The translations under genes were made by a program, and so were the position numbers. 64,000 bases of DNA from Gammaproteobacteria bacterium UBA5078 (GTDB lineage Bacteria; Pseudomonadota; Gammaproteobacteria; Pseudomonadales; Pseudohongiellaceae), in NCBI GenBank assembly GCA_002416505.1, contig DIAM01000004.1, forward strand, positions 1-64,000. The letters are read 5' to 3'. Positions within the stretch are counted from its first letter, which is position 1. Each line of letters opens with the position of its first letter. Positions 8,544-17,266 of this stretch are shown here, in pieces. The notes beneath the pieces were generated by a model, which searched no databases, had not been told where the DNA came from, and saw nothing but the letters and a program-made list of their open reading frames with translations.

Positions 8544-9875
8544 ATGACCAGCACACAATCCATCAGCTACGGCTTCATCCTGCGCAAGTCGTGGCCAATC
8601 ATTCTGGCCAATGCGGCGGTTCCCCTGCTGGGATTAGTGGATACCGCCGTCATCGGCAACGTGGGAAGCGTTGCCGACCTCGGGGCCATTGCGCTGGGCG
8701 CGCTGATCTTCTCATTCGTGTATTGGAGTTTCGGCTTCTTGCGCATGGGCACTACGGGGTTCACCGCACAGGCAGTTGGGGCAGGTGATGAAGAGGAAGT
8801 GCGGGCGGTATTGGGCCGCTCCCTCTTACTCGGCGGTGCGCTCGGCATTCTCCTGATTCTGCTGCAATGGCCTATCTCGGCCATCGCGTTTTCACTGCTC
8901 AGTGGCGGCGAGCAGATGGAGTCTCTGGCCCAGCAGTACTTCTCGATCAGGATCTGGGGTGCGCCTGCCACATTGGCTAATTTCGCCCTGATGGGCCTAT
9001 TGATAGGCATGGGCAACAGCAAGGCGCTATTGATCGTACAGCTGGCGATGAACGCACTGAACATCACCCTAGATGTGTTTTTCGCTGGAGTGCTGGGTTG
9101 GGGCGTCGAGGGCATCGCCCTGGGCACCGTCATCGCGGAGTGGAGCGCGCTGCTTTTCGCCGGCACGCTGATCTATCGCGAGCTAGCAAGGCGCAATACT
9201 CTTGGCAGCTTCTGGCCCAAAGCGCGCATACTCGATGTTGTTGCGCTGAACAAAACACTGGTGGCGAATGCCGACATCATGGTGCGCACATTACTGATGA
9301 TTTTCTCGTTTAGTTTTTTCATCAATCAAAGCGCGCTCTATAGCGGGGTGATACTCGCGGCGAATCATATCCTGATGCAACTCATTTCCTTCGCGGCGTT
9401 TTTTCTCGACGGCTACGCCTTCGTCGTCGAGGCCTTGGTGGGCACGGCAGTTGGCGCTCGCAACCGGCTGTACTTCGATATGGCGATAAAACGCTCCACG
9501 GTGCTGGCGGGGATTTCGGCGACACTTCTCGCACTTCTGATCTGGCTGTTCGGAGAATATGCCGTGGCGCTCTTGACCGATCTCGAGAACGTGCGCGCGG
9601 CTGCCGGCGACATGCTGTTCCTCGCCGCCACCTATGTCTTCTTCTCCTTCGGAGCCTTTCAACTCGATGGCATCTTCATCGGTGTTTCGCGCACCGCACA
9701 GATGCGCAATGCCGCATTCATGTCGGTCGGGGTGTTCCTGTTTGCGTGGTGGTGGCTGGCGGAGCGCTACGGAGTGAGCGGCCTATGGTGGGCGATGATT
9801 ATTTATGTGGTGGCCAGAGCCGGCGCGCTACTAATCTATTTCCCGGCACTAAGGGCATCTACCGCCGCACAATAA
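8544..9875 (+). CDS. MATE family efflux transporter (DinF-like)
   Basis: The protein of about 443 residues has twelve predicted membrane helices in two pseudo-symmetric halves, with the motifs PLLGLVDTAVIG and NVGSVADLGAIALG typical of the DinF branch of MATE antiporters. It should export drugs or organic cations using an ion gradient. The frame is open from a TTG at 8538, but ATG at 8544 gives the usual N-terminus. It is convergent with the DUF3301 gene, with two bases between them. The substrate is unknown. Confidence 0.9.
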   Translation: MTSTQSISYGFILRKSWPIILANAAVPLLGLVDTAVIGNVGSVADLGAIALGALIFSFVYWSFGFLRMGTTGFTAQAVGAGDEEEVRAVLGRSLLLGGALGILLILLQWPISAIAFSLLSGGEQMESLAQQYFSIRIWGAPATLANFALMGLLIGMGNSKALLIVQLAMNALNITLDVFFAGVLGWGVEGIALGTVIAEWSALLFAGTLIYRELARRNTLGSFWPKARILDVVALNKTLVANADIMVRTLLMIFSFSFFINQSALYSGVILAANHILMQLISFAAFFLDGYAFVVEALVGTAVGARNRLYFDMAIKRSTVLAGISATLLALLIWLFGEYAVALLTDLENVRAAAGDMLFLAATYVFFSFGAFQLDGIFIGVSRTAQMRNAAFMSVGVFLFAWWWLAERYGVSGLWWAMIIYVVARAGALLIYFPALRASTAAQ

Positions 9876-9877
9876 TC

Positions 9878-10216
9878 TTACTGCAGGCGATCATTGTTGT
9901 CGGGCAGGATATGGGCTTGCACCTGAATGCTCTGCAATCGACGGCCACTCAGTTCGATCGAGCCCTGATAACGCTCCTCCCCCGTCGAGGTAAACTCGAA
10001 TCCATAACGCCTGCGTAGCTGCAAGGAACCGTGATCATTACGGCGTGGCCACACCCCCTTGAGCACTATGGTCTGATCCAGTAATTGTAGATCCTGCTGT
10101 CGGCAATAGTCATAAAGATACTGCAGGGCAGTACTCTTGACCTTGTCACCCTGCCACCAGAAACTGACGAGCGCGACGGCGATAGCAGTCCAAAAGATAG
10201 ATGAGAGAGTTAGCAT
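9878..10216 (-). CDS. DUF3301 domain-containing protein
   Basis: The 112-residue protein has one N-terminal membrane helix (about 5-20) followed by a basic soluble region with LQLLDQTIVL, RRYGFEFTSTGEERYQG and LSGRRLQSIQVQAHILP, the pattern of DUF3301 proteins of Gammaproteobacteria. The function is unknown; it should be inner-membrane anchored with the C-terminal part in the cytoplasm. It lies tail to tail with the MATE gene. Confidence 0.82.
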   Translation of the reverse strand: MLTLSSIFWTAIAVALVSFWWQGDKVKSTALQYLYDYCRQQDLQLLDQTIVLKGVWPRRNDHGSLQLRRRYGFEFTSTGEERYQGSIELSGRRLQSIQVQAHILPDNNDRLQ

Positions 10217-10432
10217 AATATGCAGCTAAGATTGCTGCTCCTATATCAAGCGAATTGATGTCGTGGCCATTATTGCGTTATTTAGCCGCGCCGGCGCAAC
10301 TATATTTGGATACGGACAAGTTAACGATTTCCAACTACAATATCCACTGCATTAGTGCCGCTCTAGAGAGGAACTACGGTTTTTAAGGCCCGCCGCCCAC
10401 ATAGAAACAAGAACGCAAAGGTGCAAACTCTA

Positions 10433-11830
10433 ATGAAAAGCCGCTGCAGGAATTGCTTCAAGCAAGGCGCTATGCTGCTATCTATAATTGTGCTCGGTTT
10501 GTTCAACCTAGTTACCGTGGCACAGAATCCGGCGCAAGAAGATGTGCTACTCGAACATGCGCGTGTGATCGTCGGTGACGGTACCGTGCTCGACAATGCC
10601 GCGGTATTGCTGCGCGGCGGCACAATCGTCGGCGTGGGACAAACCGCGGATATGCTCATTCCTGCCAACACTCGACGTGTGGATCTCTCTGGGAAAACAC
10701 TGTTGCCCGCCCTGATTGATACCCACGCCCATTTGGGATATGACGGATTCACAAGTTGGGGCGCGCACAATTACAGTCTAGAGAACCTTGTCGATCACTT
10801 GAATCGCTATGCGTACTACGGGTTTGGCGCGGTATTCTCCGCCGGCAGTGATCCTGACGCCCTTGCGCTGGCGTTACAGCGATCGCAGGCCAGTGGCGAG
10901 ATCGGCGGTGCGCGCTTCGTATTTGCGGCAGGCATGGCACCTCCCGGACAAGGACCTAACAATCAGTTTCTGGTTGAGGCGCTGCAGGTTGAGCGGCAAA
11001 CCGGTAACACTATCTTGCGCGGACTAGATAGTCCCGAGCAAGCCCGCGGTGCAGTGCAAGCCGTCGCCGCACTGCAAATCCCCTTTATCAAACTTTGGGT
11101 GGACGATCGCGGCGGTTCCCAGGAAAAATTGCAGCCACAGATCTATCGCTCCGCCATTGCCGAGGCCAACCGTTTAGGGTTGGCGGTGGTCGTGCACCAA
11201 CAAGCTGCGGCGGATATGCTCGACCTGATCGACGCGGGAACTCGTGGTTTCCTGCATGGCCGATTGGAAGCGGGTTTCACGGAAGAGATCGCGACTGCCG
11301 CAAAGGCGAACAATGTGTTCATCGTGCCCAACTTAGGCTTATCCGAACTGCGCACTCAAGCGATCGGCGACGATGAATTTTTGGCGCAGAGCTTACCGAC
11401 AAGCGTCGTGCAGCGACTCACCGTCTCCGCGCGACGCTTAGCCTCGCCACAGAGAGATCCGCAGCTGGAGCAAACCCTGCACGACAGCTTCGAGACGATG
11501 TTACGCGCGAAAGTAGACGTAGTTCTGGGCACCGATGCTGGCGCGGTTCCCGACCATCCCTTCGGTTATACGGGGCATAGAGAACTGGAAATATTCGTAC
11601 GCCACGGGATGAGTCCTGCACAGGCCCTCATCGCCGCGACCAGTGTCGCTGCACGCGTGCTGGGCTTGAACGATGCTGGGCAAGTAAAGCCCGGATTGCG
11701 CGCAGACCTGTTGATACTCGACCAGAATCCACTCGATGATATCCGCAACACGCAGAAGATCTATCAGGTGTATCTGGGCGGAAGACTGCTCGATCGAGAG
11801 GCGCTGGCCGCAGGGTTTACTGCAGAGTGA
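10433..11830 (+). CDS. Secreted amidohydrolase (imidazolonepropionase-like)
   Basis: The roughly 465-residue enzyme is a metal-dependent hydrolase. It has a hydrophobic N-terminal signal segment, then the composite beta domain (ALIVGDGTVLDNA-like strand), DTHAHLG with metal ligands H98 and H100, FIKLWVDD with a candidate bridging lysine, HQQAAAD and FLHGRLE histidines, and LGTDAGAVP with the catalytic aspartate. The family cleaves C-N bonds in cyclic amides or peptides; the substrate is unknown. The frame also opens at a GTG (10421). The export signal suggests periplasmic action. The secreted 384-residue unknown protein follows. Confidence 0.85.
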   Translation: MKSRCRNCFKQGAMLLSIIVLGLFNLVTVAQNPAQEDVLLEHARVIVGDGTVLDNAAVLLRGGTIVGVGQTADMLIPANTRRVDLSGKTLLPALIDTHAHLGYDGFTSWGAHNYSLENLVDHLNRYAYYGFGAVFSAGSDPDALALALQRSQASGEIGGARFVFAAGMAPPGQGPNNQFLVEALQVERQTGNTILRGLDSPEQARGAVQAVAALQIPFIKLWVDDRGGSQEKLQPQIYRSAIAEANRLGLAVVVHQQAAADMLDLIDAGTRGFLHGRLEAGFTEEIATAAKANNVFIVPNLGLSELRTQAIGDDEFLAQSLPTSVVQRLTVSARRLASPQRDPQLEQTLHDSFETMLRAKVDVVLGTDAGAVPDHPFGYTGHRELEIFVRHGMSPAQALIAATSVAARVLGLNDAGQVKPGLRADLLILDQNPLDDIRNTQKIYQVYLGGRLLDREALAAGFTAE

Positions 11831-11943
11831 ATCAAGAGCTTAGAACACTTGATTTTACAACGGGTGGCTTTCATGTTTCGACTTCCGTAATCTTGCACTA
11901 AAACCAACATCATTCTAGAGAGAAAAGCACTGTGGGGTTTGTC

Positions 11944-13086
11944 ATGACCAAGCAGACACTAATGCGAATACTCCGGGCTCCCCTTGGGGTCTTAGGCTTA
12001 GTCTCGGCCACCTTGCATGCCCAGACATTGGAAGTCTCGGAGCCAAGCGAGCTTGCCGGAATTAACCACTACTTCGACGCATTCGCGATCGTGCAGAGTG
12101 TGATCTTTGAAGAGGTGCTGTTTACCAACGCCTCGCCCGATTCGGTTGCCGGCAAGGACTTGCTGCGTGAATCCCTAGTCGAACTCGCTCGGGCACCGGC
12201 GTCACACTACCACTCCCCTGGCAATCACTTGGCAATGCTCGGCCCCTACCGAGTGTTCGAGAGCAGGGCAACACCGGGCCTGGTCGCCTCGCTGTATCGT
12301 GAGCAATTAGCGCAGACGAGCAATGGCGCACTGCAAAGTAGCGGTATCCTGCCACCCGTGGCAGTTGCTGTTCTGGAGAGGGGACGACAGTTCAATGAGC
12401 GCTTACTGGATATCTATACGAGCGCGGACGGCGCAGACAGAAGTGCAGAGATAGACAAGGCCGTCGAGGCTTACTTAAGCGTTGCCGAGCACTCCGTCGC
12501 CCCGCACCCCAAGTCGGCCGATCTGCTCTCGAAACACTCTTTCGCCTATGCGTTTCGTGTCGGCTTCCCACAGTTCAGCGGCTTGCTATGGTCCTCCCAA
12601 TGGCTGTACCTGGCCACGCTGGAAACCCTCCTGCTCACCGACGCAGATTTACAGGAGCGGCAACGGGCACTGGCGAATCTGCAAGCGCGTTTCGCTGACA
12701 AGATACAGCGCGCCCACGGCAGTTTCGTGAACCTGCCTACCGACATCCCGACCATGCCGGCAATCGCCCCCACCGTGTTCGCGCGCCACCGCGCGGCGGC
12801 GATGATCGTGGACAATATTGCCATGCTAAAGATTGTCATCGGCGACATCCTAGCCCACCCGGATGTGCCCGATAGGACCGCGAGTATCGAGGCGATCACG
12901 GCGCGGTTTGTCGACAAGGAGAATCAGTTAGAGGAGCAGATGCGCTATACCATCTTTGCCCTGCGTGGTGGCATCTTCAATCAGGGTGGCCCGGCTATGT
13001 CCGAGATGGAGCAATCGGAGCGCTACCAGTCCAGAGAGTCGCTACAGGCTCCTCCTGCGGCTGGCCGCCCCATGATCGTTCGCTGA
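11944..13086 (+). CDS. Hypothetical exported protein
   Basis: The protein of about 380 residues has a signal peptide ending near LHAQ-TLE and is otherwise mainly helical, with a repeated aromatic/leucine pattern (YAFRVGFPQFSGLLWSSQWLYLATLETLLL near the middle). I do not recognise a family. GGGG six bases before ATG 11944 supports this start; a GTG at 11932 is also possible. It follows the amidohydrolase by about 110 bases and is convergent with the PQQ dehydrogenase gene, so it could belong with either. Confidence 0.65.
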   Translation: MTKQTLMRILRAPLGVLGLVSATLHAQTLEVSEPSELAGINHYFDAFAIVQSVIFEEVLFTNASPDSVAGKDLLRESLVELARAPASHYHSPGNHLAMLGPYRVFESRATPGLVASLYREQLAQTSNGALQSSGILPPVAVAVLERGRQFNERLLDIYTSADGADRSAEIDKAVEAYLSVAEHSVAPHPKSADLLSKHSFAYAFRVGFPQFSGLLWSSQWLYLATLETLLLTDADLQERQRALANLQARFADKIQRAHGSFVNLPTDIPTMPAIAPTVFARHRAAAMIVDNIAMLKIVIGDILAHPDVPDRTASIEAITARFVDKENQLEEQMRYTIFALRGGIFNQGGPAMSEMEQSERYQSRESLQAPPAAGRPMIVR

Positions 13087-13097
13087 GGCAGACCGGA

Positions 13098-14729
13098 CTA
13101 GGGGCTGCCGTGCAGTGCGAATGCCGTCAGCGTAGTGCCCGAGGCGATCAAGACATACTGCCTGCCCTCTAGCATATAGCTCATCGCCGCCGCTCCCCAG
13201 ATTCTCCAGCCAGTCTGGTAATGCCAGAGGTTCTCACCCGTTGTAGCCCTGAAGGCCATGAAATTACCCTCATGGTCGCCGGCGAAGACCACGCCGGAGG
13301 CCGTGCTCATGACCCCGCCAAAGGTCGGCGAAGGGTAACGAAACTCCCATTGCGTCTCGCCGGTGCGCACATCTAACGCCCGCAACGCACCATACTCCTG
13401 ATTCCGATCGATGGACACTATCCCGCCGAAGGAGGCCTGGCCGGGAACCAGTTCTGGTGCCTGTGGCACATAGGTGGCGCAGGTCTCTCGTGCGGTCAGG
13501 AATAACCATTCCAGTTTCGGGTCGAACGAGGGCGGGAAAAAATTCGTGCCGCCCCAGGGGTCGGGCACGCAGCCCTTACTGCCGTCGTTGAGCACAAGCG
13601 GACGACCATCGCTATCGAGCTCGCGGGCCCAGCTCGTGCCGGTAAAAGGCTTGCCGAGCAGCAGCTCGCCACTCACTCTATCGAGCACATAGAAGAAGCC
13701 ATTCCGATTCGCCACCATGACGACCTTGCGCGGCGCACCCTGCCAGTCGATGTCCGCGAGCACGGGCACATGATTCGAGTCCCAGTCGTTGAGATCGTGG
13801 GGCGTAAATTGATAGTGCCAACGCAGCGTGCCGGTTTGCGCATCCAAGGCGACGATGGAGTTGGTGTAGAGATTGTCGCCGGGACGCTCGTCGCCGTAAT
13901 AGTCTGGGTTGGGATTGCCGGTGCCCCAGTACAGCAAATCGAGGTCGGGATCATAGCTTCCGGTCATCCATGTACCGCCGCCGCCACGGGCCAACACATC
14001 CGGATCGTTGGGCCATGTCTCACTACCTGGCTCACCCGGGTTCGGCACCGTATTGAAGCGCCACAGCCGTTCTCCTGTCTCAGGGTGGTAGGCGTCGATG
14101 AAGCCTCGCGTCGCATACTCGCCGCCGGAGATACCGACGATCACCTTGCCATCGATGACTAGCGGGGCCAGGGTTGCCGAATAGCCGATGCGATAGTCGG
14201 CCAACTCGATATCCCATAGCACCTCGCCCGTGCGTCGATCCAAAGACAGCAGATGTGCGTCGAGCGTGACCATGAACAGGCTCTCACCGAGCATTCCGAA
14301 ACCACGATTGACTGGCACCGTCGCGCCATAGGTGAGGTTGTCAGGCAAGTCGCGGCGATACTCCCAGAAGGAACGCCCAGTCTTCGCATCGATGGCCCAC
14401 GCGTAGTTATTGGAGCCGGTGACATAGAGGATGCCGTCGATCAACATGGGGGTTGTCTCGAAGCCGCGGCCACGGGTGGTAGTGCCCGTCTGGAAGGTCC
14501 AGCTCGAGACCAGATCGTGGACGTTCTCTGGTGTTATCTGCGTGAGGGGGCTGTGGCGCTGGCCGCTGTAGTCGCCGGAGAAAGTCGGCCACTGGTCGGG
14601 CCTAGTCAAGCCCGCCATGATGTCTTGGTAAGTGACACCGCTGCCGGCATTCTGAGCAACGGAATTACCCGAGGTGAGGACGAGGAGCGATAGAGCCACC
14701 GATAGGGATCTTAGAAAAACAACTGACAT
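13098..14729 (-). CDS. PQQ-dependent dehydrogenase (quinoprotein beta-propeller)
   Basis: The roughly 543-residue exported enzyme is an eight-bladed quinoprotein of the alcohol-dehydrogenase type. After a signal peptide (cleaved near SVAQ-N) it shows WPTFSGDYSGQRHSPLTQI, repeated W-containing propeller blades, and the active-site region GTGNPNPDYYGDERPGDN with TPHDLNDWDSNHVPVL, whose aspartates are candidates for PQQ/calcium and catalysis. It should oxidise an alcohol or aldehyde in the periplasm and pass electrons to the dihaem cytochrome encoded 16 bases upstream. GGAAGAGG before ATG 14729 fixes the start. No PQQ synthesis genes are in the window. Confidence 0.9.
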   Translation of the reverse strand: MSVVFLRSLSVALSLLVLTSGNSVAQNAGSGVTYQDIMAGLTRPDQWPTFSGDYSGQRHSPLTQITPENVHDLVSSWTFQTGTTTRGRGFETTPMLIDGILYVTGSNNYAWAIDAKTGRSFWEYRRDLPDNLTYGATVPVNRGFGMLGESLFMVTLDAHLLSLDRRTGEVLWDIELADYRIGYSATLAPLVIDGKVIVGISGGEYATRGFIDAYHPETGERLWRFNTVPNPGEPGSETWPNDPDVLARGGGGTWMTGSYDPDLDLLYWGTGNPNPDYYGDERPGDNLYTNSIVALDAQTGTLRWHYQFTPHDLNDWDSNHVPVLADIDWQGAPRKVVMVANRNGFFYVLDRVSGELLLGKPFTGTSWARELDSDGRPLVLNDGSKGCVPDPWGGTNFFPPSFDPKLEWLFLTARETCATYVPQAPELVPGQASFGGIVSIDRNQEYGALRALDVRTGETQWEFRYPSPTFGGVMSTASGVVFAGDHEGNFMAFRATTGENLWHYQTGWRIWGAAAMSYMLEGRQYVLIASGTTLTAFALHGSP

Positions 14730-14745
14730 AGAAAACCTCTTCCCT

Positions 14746-15534
14746 TTAGTTGGCTGTAAGCGTCGCGACATTCACTAGGTATCCCAATATATTATTCAAA
14801 TCATTGTCACTAAGAGCGTTGGCGTCATACACAGGCATGAGCGATTCTGTGTCGCGAATAAGCTCCCGCAACTGCGACAGTCGGTAACCCCGCAGTTGTT
14901 GGTCGCTGTCCATGATCTGCACAGAGAAGGCGTCCTCACTCTTGAGGGTGCCGCGCACCCGTGTGCCGTCATGCAGGACCAAGGTGATGGGTTTGTAGCG
15001 CGCCGCTATCAGCGCACTCGGGTCGCGTAATGCACTCGTTAACAAGTCCTTGGAGCGAATCGCGGCAATGCGAGTGAGGTCGGGGCCCATGCTCCCCCCC
15101 TGCCCGTTAACACGATGGCAAGTGGCGCATGTCGATTCGAACAGTGTCTCGCCGCGCTGTAGGTCGGCATTGGCATCAACCACTAACTCTACCGTGCTGA
15201 TGCTGCGCAGGTAGGCCACGATGGCCCATAGCTCATTGTCGGGGGCTGGGCTGGCCGGCATGATGCTGCCTGGCACACCCTCTCTCACAATCTGGAACAC
15301 ACGATAATCTTCTACGCCCGTTGCCCACAACCGGGTAAGGTCTGGTGCCACAATGCCTTGCGCGTCGGCGCCATGACAGGTGGCACAGCGAGCACCGAAC
15401 AATGCTCCACCCACTCTAATAGAGCCGATATCGCCTATAAACGGATTAGTGGGCTGCGCGAACGCCGCGATGGACGCGAGGAGTGAGAAACTTAGAAAGA
15501 GCAGTTGTAAGCAGAGCGGTCGTAGTCGCATCAT
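14746..15534 (-). CDS. Exported dihaem cytochrome c, partner of the PQQ dehydrogenase
   Basis: The 262-residue protein has a signal peptide (to about AFAQ-P) and two class I haem sites, CATCH at 50-54 and CATCH near 137. A C-terminal region (RVRGTLKSEDAFSVQIMD...) is common in cytochromes that accompany PQQ dehydrogenases. It should accept electrons from the downstream quinoprotein in the periplasm and hand them to terminal oxidases such as the cbb3 enzymes in this window (inference). The two genes form a clear operon, divergent from the cupin gene. Confidence 0.9.
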   Translation of the reverse strand: MMRLRPLCLQLLFLSFSLLASIAAFAQPTNPFIGDIGSIRVGGALFGARCATCHGADAQGIVAPDLTRLWATGVEDYRVFQIVREGVPGSIMPASPAPDNELWAIVAYLRSISTVELVVDANADLQRGETLFESTCATCHRVNGQGGSMGPDLTRIAAIRSKDLLTSALRDPSALIAARYKPITLVLHDGTRVRGTLKSEDAFSVQIMDSDQQLRGYRLSQLRELIRDTESLMPVYDANALSDNDLNNILGYLVNVATLTAN

Positions 15535-15745
15535 TATCGATTCTGGACTCTTATTATTTTAAAGATGACTGTAGCAGAAGTTCTAGGGAGCTGTCTAAGT
15601 TTTGGCGAATGCACTATTGCATCGATCTGTTCGCTTAAACGCTTAATGCCTAACGCGGGAATGAATAATGTATAGAACTATTGCTACAATAGTCTCGATT
15701 GCTGGGTTTCTAAAAATCTAAAATTTATAAAGGAAGGCACACGCA

Positions 15746-16201
15746 ATGATTAGCAACAAACAGAGAGCTTCGAAACAAGAGATATTCACCGGCATTGCTG
15801 CGGCACTAGCCTTGGGCTGGCTCCTGCTCGGCGCGGACTCCGGTGACACGTTTGCACAGCAGCAGAGCCGCTTCATGGGCGGCAATCCACAGGTTCAAGA
15901 TAGTGAGGCTGTGCAGACGGCACGCCTGTTGTTTCCAGCGGGAGTGAGATCGAACTGGCACTCCCATTCATGGGGTCAGCTGCTCATGATTGAAGAGGGT
16001 AGAGGCTTAGCTCAAGACAGGGACGGAGAGGTGCGCCTGTACGGGCCGGGCCAACCCTTCTGGACACCAGAGGGTGTGGAGCACTGGCACGGGGCCCACC
16101 CAGACGAAGCGGCAGTTCAACTAACCATCTACGAGGGCGAAGTGAATTGGCTGGAACCGGTCACGGACGCGGAGTACCGAGTTACTCCCGTTGCGCAGTA
16201 A
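15746..16201 (+). CDS. Exported cupin-domain protein
   Basis: The 151-residue protein has an N-terminal hydrophobic segment (about 14-32, signal or anchor) and a single cupin barrel. GVRSNWHSHSWGQLLMIEEGRG provides the HxH and glutamate ligands of cupin motif 1, and PEGVEHWHGAH provides motif 2. It probably binds a metal ion outside the cytoplasm; the reaction is unknown. AAGGAAGG before the ATG supports the start. It sits between the PQQ/cytochrome pair and the five-gene minus-strand run and may belong to the same function. Confidence 0.85.
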   Translation: MISNKQRASKQEIFTGIAAALALGWLLLGADSGDTFAQQQSRFMGGNPQVQDSEAVQTARLLFPAGVRSNWHSHSWGQLLMIEEGRGLAQDRDGEVRLYGPGQPFWTPEGVEHWHGAHPDEAAVQLTIYEGEVNWLEPVTDAEYRVTPVAQ

Positions 16202-16233
16202 GGCTACAGCGGAGAAATCCGTTTCGTTATGCT

Positions 16234-16269
16234 GCACAGTTGCCACTCTCGTGAGTGTGGCAACTGTGC
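16234..16269. terminator. Bidirectional terminator-like hairpin
   Basis: Arms GCACAGTTGCCAC and GTGGCAACTGTGC are perfect inverted repeats around a short loop that can extend the stem. It lies between the convergent ends of the cupin gene and the 16278-17264 gene, where a shared terminator is expected. There is no strong T-run on either side. Confidence 0.6.
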
Positions 16270-16277
16270 TCTAGCGG

Positions 16278-17264
16278 CTAGTCGACTACCGTGATGTAGA
16301 TATTCTCATACGTAAACATAGAGCCATCACTCGCGATGCCCCGCAGGACATACTCACCGGGGGCGTCAAAAGTTACCTGTGTAATCCAGCGATTATCCGC
16401 TGGCACCTCGGGTATCTGATAGGGCGGAGACCATGGAGAATTACTATAGACCCGGGTATCGGTCCAGGTCTTGAACTGCTCCGGCATGAAGCTCACCTGC
16501 TGTGCGGGGCCTCGATACACTGACCACGAAAAACGCAGGCCGGGACCACTGATGGCCACGATCGAAGACGGTGGCCTGTACAGCTGTTCCTGCGTGCGTG
16601 GCAGGCGATTTCCCCTACTGGCCGGCAGATTATCCGGATCATTGGCGATCGCCGCCAACTCCAGCGTTTGACCGGTGCGTATCGTGCGCCGCGTCTCCCC
16701 CTCCACCTTCAGCTCCGGCGAAATATTCGTCCTCAAAGAATCGGCGAGGCTGCCATAGTCGCCACCAACCTCGGTGGAGATGACCTGAGGGTCGATCATA
16801 TAGTCGTACTTCAAAGTAGCGTAGGCGCGATGCACTTTGCCCCGGGTCGTCAATGTCCATACAAGGTCTTGGTCGCCGAAATCGGCCGGCACGTCGACGG
16901 TGAATAGGAAAGGGTTGCGACGCGGATAGAAGTGGGTCGGCTGTCCATAATCGGCGCTTGCGAAACTGTAGAAGTCTTCGCTCAGGTCATCTTGAACCCC
17001 GGGCGCCGACAGCGCGAAATAATTGTCGGGGCCAATCGGAATATCGATCTCCTGCTCCCAATTTGCATTCATATAACCGAAGAACAGTTTGTAGGATCCA
17101 TCGGCGTTCTCCCACCAGCCTTCGAAGGCTGGTGAGATATGCTGGTCTCGTAACTGCATGAACACCACTTGCGCCTGTGCTACAGACGTGGCCAGCAGAC
17201 TGCTCACGAGCATCACCACGGCGGACAAGGACGACACTTTACTAACAATACCTCTGACTTCCAT
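16278..17264 (-). CDS. Hypothetical exported beta-rich protein of the redox cluster
   Basis: The roughly 328-residue protein has a signal peptide (to about AQAQ-V) and beta-strand-rich sequence. The C-terminal part (WITQVTFDAPGEYVLRGIASDG) looks like an immunoglobulin-like or PKD-like domain. GGAGGCG before ATG 17264 decides the start. It begins two bases after the stop of the cytochrome/copper protein gene, so the two are almost certainly co-translated. No named family is recognised. A role as a binding or structural partner of the exported redox proteins is inference. Confidence 0.72.
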   Translation of the reverse strand: MEVRGIVSKVSSLSAVVMLVSSLLATSVAQAQVVFMQLRDQHISPAFEGWWENADGSYKLFFGYMNANWEQEIDIPIGPDNYFALSAPGVQDDLSEDFYSFASADYGQPTHFYPRRNPFLFTVDVPADFGDQDLVWTLTTRGKVHRAYATLKYDYMIDPQVISTEVGGDYGSLADSLRTNISPELKVEGETRRTIRTGQTLELAAIANDPDNLPASRGNRLPRTQEQLYRPPSSIVAISGPGLRFSWSVYRGPAQQVSFMPEQFKTWTDTRVYSNSPWSPPYQIPEVPADNRWITQVTFDAPGEYVLRGIASDGSMFTYENIYITVVD

Positions 17265-17266
17265 AA

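Noticed and set aside
8567..9166. 199-residue open frame on the minus strand
   Set aside because: It lies wholly inside the MATE gene, has no family-like motifs and is rich in Ser, Pro and Arg as expected for an antisense frame.
15661..15690. Promoter with TACAAT before the cupin gene
   Set aside because: The -10-like hexamer is good, but the place of the -35 element reads TGAATA, too weak to call.
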